From an uncultured Paludibacter sp. (GTDB lineage: Bacteria > Bacteroidota > Bacteroidia > Bacteroidales > Paludibacteraceae): a stretch of 64,000 nt of DNA. Below the pieces are notes generated by a model. The model saw only the letters and a list, made by a program, of their open reading frames with translations, searched no databases and had not been told where the DNA came from. Shown one piece after another: positions 1 to 7,342 of the stretch. The DNA is taken from positions 1 through 64,000 of the forward strand of contig CALFXE010000010.1 of assembly GCA_937927845.1 (NCBI GenBank), read 5' to 3'. Every line of letters begins with the position of its first letter. The first letter of the stretch is position 1. The translations under genes and the position numbers were made by a program.

Positions 1-45
1 CGTAAATCCCTTATGGATAGCCACTTCACATACGCGTTACGTTAA

Positions 46-2100
46 AGTTGGGTTAAGTTTGTTGAAGAAACGGAAAACGAAGTTATTGTTCCAAGAGGTT
101 TTATCGGAAAACTTATTCGTTTTTGTAAAGAAGCACAAATTAATTTTCATTTTATCGACAAAAGAAAACTAAAAGAAGATATTCCTTTTTCGTTCAATGC
201 ACAACTGCGAAAACACCAACAAGAAGTAGTTGAAACCACTACTAAAAAAGATTTTGGAGTGATTGTAGCACCGACAGGTTCAGGCAAAACTGTTATTGGT
301 TTGAAAATAATTGCTGATAAAAAACAACCTGCTCTTATTATTGTTCACCGAAAACAATTGTTGGAACAATGGACTGAACGCATTGAAGCATTTATCGGTA
401 TTCCGAAAAAAGACATTGGAATTATTGGACAAGGAAAAGCAAAAATCGGAAAGCAAATTACGGTTGCAACTATCCAGAGTTTGCCCAAACAAATCAATGA
501 AATTCAAAACGCTTTTGGAACAATTGTCGTGGACGAATGTCATCATATTCCTGCCGAAACATTTCGCAACACGATTGAGCAATTGCACACAGTTTATCTC
601 TATGGATTGACGGCAACGCCTTTTAGAAAATACAATGACGGTAAACTTATTTTCACTCATTTAGTCGAAATTATTGCCAACATTCAAGCAACTGAAATTG
701 AAAATTACAAGCAAGCCAAAATTATCATCAGAAATACTGAATTAGATGTTCCTTATAATTCAAAGACCGACAATTTTGAAACTTTGTCGAAGATTTTGGT
801 TCACGATTCAAACAGAAACAAACAGATTTTAAACGATGTTCAAACGGAATTAAATCAAGGCAAAAAAGTAATCATTATCACAGAAAGAAAGGAACACATT
901 GATACGCTGAATTTATTTCTAAAGCAATCGTATGAAACAATTACTTTGAGTGGAGATGATACAAACAACAACAAAAAGACAAAGTGGAAAACCTTGCAAG
1001 ACGGCAGTTTTCAGGTTTTGATAACTACAGGACAACACTTTGGGGAGGGAACGGATTTACACAATATTAACACCTTGTTTTTGGTGTATCCGTTTTCATT
1101 TCAAGGTAAGCTAATTCAATACATCGGCAGAGTTCAGCGTTCAGAAATCAATCCGACAATTTATGATTATCGGGACATCAAAATTGATTATCTCAATAAA
1201 CTTTTCCTGAAACGAAATACATATTATCGAAAAATTGACAAGCAAGCAACGCTGTTTGACGAGCCAAGAGAAGAAATTATCAGTTCAAAAAGCGAGATTA
1301 TTTCAATAGAAAAACAAATCAAAATTCCGATAGAAGAATTAGAATTTCGCTACGGAAATGTAGCATTTCTTTATACTGATAAAGAGGTAAATACAAAACT
1401 TGAATTTGAAATTGAGAACATTGAACTAAGACCAGAATTTGAAGTTTTGAAGCCTTACTTCGTAAAGTTTTTGAAGTCAAAAACAATTTCTGTAGAACTA
1501 TTTGCCGAGTTTGAAAACGGAAAAATTGTTTCTCAATTAGCCACTTCGCAAGATGTAGAACGCATAAACAAAGAAGTTGTCGAAAGCGTAAAATTTCAAT
1601 TTCTCAACAAGAATTTAATTGGGCAAACACCTATAACGAAACAGAACATCATCACGTCTGAAGAATTGCAAGACAAACAAAATGTCTATGTCAACGCTGA
1701 AAGTATATTGACCGACTTGCTTAAAAATAAGAATTATAAACACTCACAACATATCCAATTTTTGGCAGACAATCACAAAAGTGAAACAATGAAAATTCGT
1801 TTTGCATTGCAACCGTTTTCTTTTGTTTTTCTATTGTCAGGCGAACAACAATATCATATTGTTTTGGAAACATTAGACACAGAAGAAGCCACTTATATTT
1901 GGCATACATCAAAAGACCTACAAACGCTGATTGAAACTGTCAAGCAAATTGACCAACAACTAAACATTATCAGAGATAAAGGACGAGAAACATTTTTAAA
2001 GACTAACCCTGAAAACTTTAACCGAATTATGCACGACTATTCAGACGATAATAAGGGCTTTATACTTTGGAAAAATTTGTTGGAAGAACAACTGACTTAA
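46..2100 (+). pseudogene. 5'-truncated superfamily II (DEAD/DEAH-type) helicase
   Basis: Helicase-like reading frame that is open from just after an in-frame TAA at 43-45 to the stop at 2100. Homology already begins upstream of the first usable start codon (GTG at 259, which lies inside the Walker A strand), so the N-terminus is missing. Visible motifs are a Q-motif-like LRKHQQEVVE, Walker A APTGSGKT (268-291), DECH (532-543), TATP, and a motif V/VI region GEGTDLHN...QYIGRVQRS. The C-terminal 250 residues are an unrecognised alpha/beta region. The VPRG-containing stretch before the Q motif recalls helicase segments of large AEP-primase/helicase (TOTE-type) conflict proteins; this is an inference. 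The fragment fits between two 12-base inverted repeats. It is either a decayed gene or a captured partial cassette. Confidence 0.7.
47..58 (+). repeat. Left 12-base inverted repeat, attC-like core (GTTGGGT)
   Basis: GTTGGGTTAAGT is the exact reverse complement of 2095-2106. It contains GTTGGGT, which fits the GTTRRRY core of integron recombination sites. It lies immediately before the helicase homology. Confidence 0.5.
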
Positions 2101-2106
2101 CCCAAC
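2095..2106 (+). repeat. Right 12-base inverted repeat, attC-like core (ACCCAAC)
   Basis: ACTTAACCCAAC overlaps the helicase stop codon and is the exact reverse complement of 47-58. ACCCAAC fits the RYYYAAC core of integron attC sites, at the position expected for the 3' end of a cassette gene. Confidence 0.5.
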
Positions 2107-2162
2107 GCTTTTGACGGCACATTTGCAATTCGCTTAAACCAACCACATAAAGCCAAAATTGC

Positions 2163-2248
2163 AAAATCGCTACCATTGCCAAGCCGTAAAGTGCTCTAAA
2201 GTCTTGTCAGTCTCAAGCATTGCCCCGCATGGGGCAAAATTATGCATA
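2163..2248 (+). repeat. 86-base dispersed repeat, copy A
   Basis: Aligns without gaps to 5779-5864 with about 77 of 86 bases identical by eye. The last 36 bases are identical and contain a palindrome, TTGCCCC-GCAT-GGGGCAA, a 7-base stem with a 4-base loop. The region 2101-2564 otherwise holds the attC-like end, tandem repeats and the promoter of the next gene, with no credible protein gene. Confidence 0.8.
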
Positions 2249-2300
2249 CGATTACGCATGATGTCGTCACTGCGTGGATTAATGGTGCTTTGCCTGTGTA

Positions 2301-2367
2301 AACCGTATGCAAGCGAAGCGCAGCTTACGGTTATAAGGCTCGCAGCTTACGGTTGACAAGCGTAGCT
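2301..2367 (+). repeat. Degenerate ~22-base tandem repeat, about 3 units
   Basis: Units begin AGCTTACGGTT and are separated by CTCGC or AAGCGT. The first 32 bases (2301-2332) are identical to 5864-5895. Here a segment of roughly 50 bases separates the tandem units from the 86-base repeat; in the second locus they are contiguous. Confidence 0.65.
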
Positions 2368-2457
2368 TACACATATATAAAACTAACAAATATGAAACTA
2401 ACAGACAGCGAAGAGAAAAGTTAAGAGGTTGATTATTATAAGAAAAAATATATATTT

Positions 2458-2490
2458 TTTGTAATTATTATAAAATTATTTCTACTTTTG
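2458..2490 (+). promoter_or_regulatory. Bacteroidota promoter for the AraC-type regulator
   Basis: TTTG (2458-2461), 21-base gap, TACTTTTG (2483-2490), matching the TTTG/TAnnTTTG consensus. It lies 74 bases before the ATG at 2565. Confidence 0.6.
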
Positions 2491-2564
2491 TAGTCATTAT
2501 TCATTTAAATCTCCCTTATTAGAATTGCTGATACAACTTATTTTTAACAATTAGAATCGAAACC

Positions 2565-3782
2565 ATGAGTAGTAATTTCTACATCTTTTTCAACTCATTT
2601 ACGTTGATAAATCTTTGTGTTTTATTCATTATTCTCTTCTTTAGAAAAAGCAACTCATTTGCTAATAAAATCTTGGCGTTTATAATTATTAATCCTGGAT
2701 TAAACTTTATAAGTAATATTTTAATTCAGAGCGGACATATTCATAGTCTGCCATATTCATTATTTATATTTTTTGGGACAGCCCAGCTATATGCGCCATT
2801 GATATTAGCATATACTTTAGTGATGATGGGACAAAAATATAAATTTGTATCGGTATTAAGTTTATTAACACTTATTGTTATAATGTTAGATACGTATTTT
2901 GCTTTTCTATTTAGCCGTTTAGATAAACCGCAACAAACTGAATATCTGAATAACCTCACATCACCTCAGAACTATCCTCCCGATATGCAGTTAATTAACA
3001 CTCTTTTTGTAATTGTGATGACTGTCTACTTTATCGTTGCATTGTTTAGGATTATTAAACATAAACGGTTAGCACAAGATTTTTACTCTAATATTGAAGT
3101 GATTAAAATTCGTTATACACGTAACTTTATAATCCTTGTTACTGCTCTTAACACCATGCTGGCAGTAGTTTATACTTTATTTCCTGCACCCATTGTTGAG
3201 TACTTTTATATTCCTCTTATCTCTAATATTATTTATATTTTTATTGTTTATTATGCATTTAGTCAGAGCGCAGTTCTTGATAAAACAGAATATTGTACAA
3301 TAATAAAAGAAGCTTCTGATTTAGAAAGATTTAAAGAAATGAAAGAGCCACTCTGCAAAGAAATTGAAGAGTTAAAAAAACAAGAGAACACAAAAGATAA
3401 AAAGTGGAAGTTAACTGAAATTGAGATTGATTACAATTACAAGAAAATTTTAGATTATATGAAGAATAAAAAGCCATATTTAGATTCAAATCTCAATTTA
3501 ACTAAATTTTCGAGTGCTTTAAGTGCATGTTCACATAATATTTCATTAACCTTAAATGTACGATTTAAGCAAAACTTTTTCGATTTTATCAATTCGTATC
3601 GTGTTGAAGAGGCTAAACAAATGCTAAAAAACAATAACATTAATTTTATTACTGTTGAAGCTATTGGCTTTGATGCGGGATTTAACTCAAAGACCGCTTT
3701 TTATCGGGCGTTTAAGAAACATACTGGACAAACCCCTATGGAATATGTAAGTTCTCAGAATTTAAATAAAGACTACGCTTAA
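2565..3782 (+). CDS. Membrane-bound AraC-family transcriptional regulator
   Basis: A 405-residue protein with about seven hydrophobic segments in residues 1-235, then a charged linker, then a C-terminal AraC-type double helix-turn-helix (about 300-400). The DNA-binding part shows NFFDFINSYRVEEAK and AIGFDAGFNSKTAFYRAFKKHTGQTP, the hallmark of the family. Proteins of this layout are common in Bacteroidota and are thought to sense a membrane or extracellular signal. The target is unknown. The next genes on the same strand encode an ECF sigma factor and a surface LRR protein, so local control of these is plausible but inferred. ATG at 2565 is preceded by a good promoter. Confidence 0.85.
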   Translation: MSSNFYIFFNSFTLINLCVLFIILFFRKSNSFANKILAFIIINPGLNFISNILIQSGHIHSLPYSLFIFFGTAQLYAPLILAYTLVMMGQKYKFVSVLSLLTLIVIMLDTYFAFLFSRLDKPQQTEYLNNLTSPQNYPPDMQLINTLFVIVMTVYFIVALFRIIKHKRLAQDFYSNIEVIKIRYTRNFIILVTALNTMLAVVYTLFPAPIVEYFYIPLISNIIYIFIVYYAFSQSAVLDKTEYCTIIKEASDLERFKEMKEPLCKEIEELKKQENTKDKKWKLTEIEIDYNYKKILDYMKNKKPYLDSNLNLTKFSSALSACSHNISLTLNVRFKQNFFDFINSYRVEEAKQMLKNNNINFITVEAIGFDAGFNSKTAFYRAFKKHTGQTPMEYVSSQNLNKDYA

Positions 3783-3808
3783 TCTCAATAATTTTTTTAA
3801 TTAAGTTT

Positions 3809-3832
3809 GTACCACTTTTTAAAAAGTGGTAC
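3809..3832. promoter_or_regulatory. Perfect 24-base palindrome between regulator and sigma gene
   Basis: GTACCACTTTTT followed directly by its reverse complement, so two 12-base arms with no spacer. No T-run follows on the + strand, so it is a poor intrinsic terminator. It ends 21 bases upstream of the -7 box of the sigma factor gene, a position suited to an operator. Function is inferred. Confidence 0.55.
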
Positions 3833-3853
3833 TTCATTGTGTTTTGCAAACGA

Positions 3854-3861
3854 TATTTTTG
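3854..3861 (+). promoter_or_regulatory. -7 box of the ECF sigma gene
   Basis: TATTTTTG matches TAnnTTTG. It ends 23 bases before the ATG at 3885. No well-spaced TTTG lies upstream. Confidence 0.5.
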
Positions 3862-3884
3862 TAGCGTAAATCTTATTGCAGAAT

Positions 3885-4385
3885 ATGTTGAATACACACT
3901 TAGAAAATGAGCTTCTATCTTTACAAACTAACATGAGAAATTATGCCTCTCTACTTACTATGGGTCGTGAAGAGGCTGAAGATTTACTTCAAGAAACTAA
4001 CTTGAAAGTAATAGATAATTGTGATAAGTTTATAGAGAATAATAATTTTAATGGATGGGTTTTTACTATAATGAAAAACATTTTCATAAATAATTATCGC
4101 GCTATATTACGCAATAAGATTGTTTTTGATAAATCCAATGATTTATATTATCTCAATTTATGTCAGAATTCAGGGTTTTATAGTCCGGAAGGTTCTTATT
4201 TTGTTGGAGAAATTAATGATTACATAAATTCATTTTTAGATGAGTATAGAATAACATTTTCTATGTATGTTCAAGGTTATAAATATAAGGAGATTTCAGA
4301 AATCATGCACATACCAATTGGCACAGTGAAAAGTCGTATTTATATAACACGAAAACATCTTCAGAAGAAATTAAAAGATTTTTAA
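3885..4385 (+). CDS. RNA polymerase sigma factor, ECF (sigma-70) family
   Basis: A 166-residue sigma factor. Region 2 is seen in the N-terminal half (EAEDLLQETNLKVI...NFNGWVFTIMKNIFINNYR) and region 4 at the C-terminus (YKEISEIMHIPIGTVKSRIYITRKHLQKKL), which is the helix-turn-helix that reads the -35 element. It would direct RNA polymerase to a small regulon. An in-frame TTG at 3876 would add three residues, but ATG 3885 is preferred. No anti-sigma (FecR-type) gene follows, unlike many Bacteroidota ECF loci; the next gene, 72 bases on, is a secreted LRR protein that may be a target. Confidence 0.9.
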   Translation: MLNTHLENELLSLQTNMRNYASLLTMGREEAEDLLQETNLKVIDNCDKFIENNNFNGWVFTIMKNIFINNYRAILRNKIVFDKSNDLYYLNLCQNSGFYSPEGSYFVGEINDYINSFLDEYRITFSMYVQGYKYKEISEIMHIPIGTVKSRIYITRKHLQKKLKDF

Positions 4386-4457
4386 TCATTAATATAATTT
4401 CAGATAATTAGTTTTACAAATTTTAGTTGAGAAGTATAACATTTAAAATATAATATT

Positions 4458-5663
4458 ATGAAAGCTTTTTATATTATTCTAATAATTTCGATATCAATTA
4501 GTTTGAGTACGTTTGCATTTCAAATAAATAGTGTTTTTTATAACATTTCATCGCCATACGAGTTGACCGTTGAGGTAATACCAGGATCGGTAAAATACAC
4601 AGGGTCAGTAACAATTCCATCTACAATAGTCTATAATGGTGTAACTTTTACAGTAACTTCAATAGGTGCTTCAGCATTTGCTGATTGTGCAAACTTAACT
4701 GCGATTAATTTGCCGGAGACGATTAATGATATAAAGCAAGGCGCATTTAAGAACTGTACCTTGTTACAATCAATAGATTTACCAAATTCTTTAAAAATGA
4801 TTGATAATTACGCATTTCAAAATACCGGTATAATAGAGATTGTTATTCCTGCTGATGTTCTAACAATAGGATTAGGTGCGTTTCATAACTGTAAATATCT
4901 AACATCAATATATTTACCTAAAGGCATAGAAGAAATAAAGGAATCTGCTTTTGAAGGGTGTTCAAGTTTATTGTCAATCGAATTGCCTGACACATTTGAG
5001 TATCTTAAATCATCACTACTTAAAGATTGTACTGCATTAACTACGGTAAAATTGCCTCAATCAGTTAAAACATTGGGAAGTGCATTTTTTATGGGTTGCT
5101 CTTCATTGGAGACAATACAACTTCCAAATACTTTAACACAAATTGGGATGTCGGCATTTTCAGGCTGTAATAAACTAAGAGAGATAACAATACCTGCTTC
5201 AGTTACAATCATAGGAATATCAGCTTTTTATTCATGTTCTGGACTAACATCTATCTACTCACTTGCTGAAACCCCAATATCATCAATAGGTGCCAATGCA
5301 TTTTATAATGTAAATGTCTCTAACTGCATTCTTTATGTTCCTATCGGATCGAAAGATTTGTATAGTGTAGCCAATCAATGGAAAGATTTTTTGAATATTA
5401 TTGAAATGTCTACAGGATTTAATCAAGTTTCAAAGAACTACTTATCAATATGTTATAACAACATTCTTAATCATATAGATGTTGATTGGCATAATGAATT
5501 AGCTTGGCTATCAGTATTTGATGTTAATGGAAAAGTAATATATTCACAGTTGATTAACAGCAAAACAATAATATCGACGAGTGATTTTCAAAAAGGTACG
5601 TATATTATTTCCCTTAAACCAAATGAAGGGAAGGTATATACATCAAAAGTTGTAATTTATTGA
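4458..5663 (+). CDS. BspA-type leucine-rich-repeat surface protein with type IX sorting domain
   Basis: A 401-residue secreted protein. Residues 1-20 form a signal peptide. Residues about 55-300 contain repeated 23-residue BspA/LRR_5 units of the form AF.NC..L..I.LP..I..I, seen about nine times. The last 75 residues look like a type IX secretion C-terminal domain (VFDVNGKVIYS..., FQKGTYIISLKPNEGKVYTSKVVIY) ending in a basic-hydrophobic tail. BspA-like repeats mediate adhesion or protein binding in other Bacteroidota; the partner here is unknown. It follows the ECF sigma gene by 72 bases without an obvious promoter of its own, suggesting co-transcription. Confidence 0.85.
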   Translation: MKAFYIILIISISISLSTFAFQINSVFYNISSPYELTVEVIPGSVKYTGSVTIPSTIVYNGVTFTVTSIGASAFADCANLTAINLPETINDIKQGAFKNCTLLQSIDLPNSLKMIDNYAFQNTGIIEIVIPADVLTIGLGAFHNCKYLTSIYLPKGIEEIKESAFEGCSSLLSIELPDTFEYLKSSLLKDCTALTTVKLPQSVKTLGSAFFMGCSSLETIQLPNTLTQIGMSAFSGCNKLREITIPASVTIIGISAFYSCSGLTSIYSLAETPISSIGANAFYNVNVSNCILYVPIGSKDLYSVANQWKDFLNIIEMSTGFNQVSKNYLSICYNNILNHIDVDWHNELAWLSVFDVNGKVIYSQLINSKTIISTSDFQKGTYIISLKPNEGKVYTSKVVIY

Positions 5664-5731
5664 ATAATAAGTAAATACTTTACACTTTCTACTGCTTATT
5701 TTTGGATTTGGTTTACAAAGGCATAGTTGTA

Positions 5732-5801
5732 GGCTCGGCGAAAGTGGCGGTTTCGTGCTTAGGGTGAAGTTTTGTGGTAAAATCGCCACCTTTGCCAAAC
5801 C
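5732..5801. repeat. Imperfect inverted repeat, attC-like stem
   Basis: Left arm 5732-5754 and right arm 5779-5801 pair at about 17 of 23 positions around a 24-base loop. The right arm runs into repeat copy B. Long imperfect palindromes of this size next to cassette-type boundaries resemble the folded single-strand form of attC sites; this is an inference. The gene-free stretch 5664-6117 holds this stem, the repeats below and the next promoter. Confidence 0.5.
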
Positions 5802-5864
5802 GTAAAGTGCTGCAAAGTCTTCTAATTTTCAAGCATTGCCCCGCATGGGGCAAAATTATGCATA
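5779..5864 (+). repeat. 86-base dispersed repeat, copy B
   Basis: Second copy of 2163-2248, gapless, about 90% identical, with the same GCCCCGCATGGGGC hairpin. With copy A it brackets the AraC-sigma-LRR genes. A degraded relative (GGGGCAAAATATTCATAACC) is seen near 60777. Confidence 0.8.
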
Positions 5865-5996
5865 ACCGTATGCAAGCGAAGCGCAGCTTACGGTTAAAAG
5901 ACTTGCTTGTAGCTTACGACTAAAAACTTGCACCTTACGGTCAAAAGGCTCGCGCTTACGGTCAAAAAAACTTGTACTTACAATTAAAATCCTGCA
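5864..5996 (+). repeat. Degenerate ~22-base tandem repeat, about 5 units
   Basis: Units of 21-26 bases such as AGCTTACGGTTAAAAGACTTG, with variants CTTACGACT, CTTACGGTC and CTTACAATT, decaying to the right. It starts exactly where copy B of the 86-base repeat ends. Units differ in length and there are no unique spacers. Confidence 0.65.
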
Positions 5997-6064
5997 TCCA
6001 CACCCCTATACCCTCTCGAGTACATAACAATTTACAGATAATCTTATAATATTTTACTATACTA

Positions 6065-6095
6065 TTGCAATTCTCAACAATTGAAATTAGCTTTG
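6065..6095 (+). promoter_or_regulatory. Promoter of the alanine dehydrogenase-like gene
   Basis: TTG (6065-6067), 20-base gap, TAGCTTTG (6088-6095). It ends 22 bases before the ATG at 6118. Confidence 0.6.
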
Positions 6096-6117
6096 TAGTT
6101 TATAAAATTATAAGCAG

Positions 6118-7320
6118 ATGAAACAGGATTCTAATTACAAAAAGGCTATTTTCCCTGAAGAAGCTTTGCTAAGAGAGATTGTACGCCAGCCTGGTTTATC
6201 GGTAGGAATACCTTGTGAAAATCCACGTACCGAAACTCGCTTGGGATTAACTCCTGAGGGCGTATCTATTGTTGTTGAAGAGGGGCATACCGTATTGATA
6301 CAAAGAGGTGCGGGCTTACCAATGTCGTATACCGATTTGCAATACAGTGAAGCGGGAGCTGTTATAGTTGAGAGTAAAGCAGAAGTGTTTGGTGCGGATA
6401 TAGTTCTTAAAATTGCACCACCTACAATAGATGAACTATTACTGATGAAAAATGGTAAGTCGATTTTCTCTATGCTTCAACTTTCAAATCTGACAACTGA
6501 AAGTATCAAACTGATGATGTCGAAAAAACTCACAGCGATAGCTTATGAATTAATAAAAGATGAACAAAAAGCATTTCCTGTAGTTAATACTATGTCGGAA
6601 ATTGAAGGAAACACTGCTATTGCAGTTGCATCAGAATTAATGAGCAGCACTTCCGGCGGAAAAGGTATTCTATTAGGAGGTATCGCAGGTGTTTCCCCTA
6701 CAGAAGTCGTAATTATTGGTGCAGGAATGGCAGGCTCGGTGGCTGCCAGATCAGCATTAGCATTAGGTGCTCAAGTTAAAATATTCGATCACGATATAAA
6801 TAAGTTAAGAAAAATCCAACATTATTTAGGTCAGCAGGTTTTTACTTCAGTAATTCATCCTTCAGTATTGTTCAGAGCTTTAGCTGCTGCTGATGCTGTA
6901 ATCGCAAGCTTAAGATACATAAATGGTTCTGAAAGATTTATGGTATCCGAAGAACTTGTGAAAACAATGAAACCCGGTTCAATAATAATTGATTTGAGTG
7001 TAGATCAGGGTGGATGTTTTGAAACGTCTACTTGTCGCACCATCAGCGATCCGGTTTATGAAAAATATGGTGTGATACATTATTGTGTGCCGAATATACC
7101 TGCACGTGTCGGACGAACAAGTTCTATTGCATTAAGCAATTTATTCGCTCCAATTTTATTAAAAATAGGAAATTCAGGCAGTGTTAAAAAAGCGATTAAT
7201 GAAAGTTCCGGATTCAGAAATGGTGTTTATGTTTTTGGAGGAGTACTTGTAAATCGTTTAATAGCATCATATTTTGGATTAAACTCCAATGATATAGGAT
7301 TGTTTTTAACAGGATATTAA
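6118..7320 (+). CDS. Alanine dehydrogenase / transhydrogenase alpha-like protein
   Basis: A 400-residue member of the alanine dehydrogenase/PntA superfamily. Family features are present: ENPRTETRLGLTPEG with Arg41, ADIVLKIAPP with Lys98, a Rossmann nucleotide site VVIIGAGMAGSVAAR, and DLSVDQGGCFE. Characterised alanine dehydrogenases (reversible NAD-dependent deamination of L-alanine to pyruvate) have a catalytic histidine in a YLHLA-type motif; here the aligned position is Gln121 (FSMLQLSNL), as in transhydrogenase alpha subunits (FLQPA). There are no membrane segments and no pntB neighbour. It is therefore an alanine dehydrogenase-like oxidoreductase whose substrate is unproven. About 26 extra N-terminal residues precede the fold. 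RelA/SpoT follows after 22 bases. Confidence 0.75.
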   Translation: MKQDSNYKKAIFPEEALLREIVRQPGLSVGIPCENPRTETRLGLTPEGVSIVVEEGHTVLIQRGAGLPMSYTDLQYSEAGAVIVESKAEVFGADIVLKIAPPTIDELLLMKNGKSIFSMLQLSNLTTESIKLMMSKKLTAIAYELIKDEQKAFPVVNTMSEIEGNTAIAVASELMSSTSGGKGILLGGIAGVSPTEVVIIGAGMAGSVAARSALALGAQVKIFDHDINKLRKIQHYLGQQVFTSVIHPSVLFRALAAADAVIASLRYINGSERFMVSEELVKTMKPGSIIIDLSVDQGGCFETSTCRTISDPVYEKYGVIHYCVPNIPARVGRTSSIALSNLFAPILLKIGNSGSVKKAINESSGFRNGVYVFGGVLVNRLIASYFGLNSNDIGLFLTGY

Positions 7321-7342
7321 TTTTTTAAATATATATTTTTAT

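Noticed and set aside
1..45. Native start of the helicase gene upstream of the in-frame stop
   Set aside because: The 45 bases read through an unrelated sequence with a stop at 43-45; no start codon gives a complete N-terminus. An assembly join here cannot be excluded.
2159..2356. 65-residue open frame in the repeat region
   Set aside because: It lies wholly in the dispersed and tandem repeats, has no ribosome site and no protein-like pattern.
5864..5996. Possible CRISPR array
   Set aside because: Units are degenerate, vary in length from about 21 to 26 bases and have no unique spacers; no cas genes are present.
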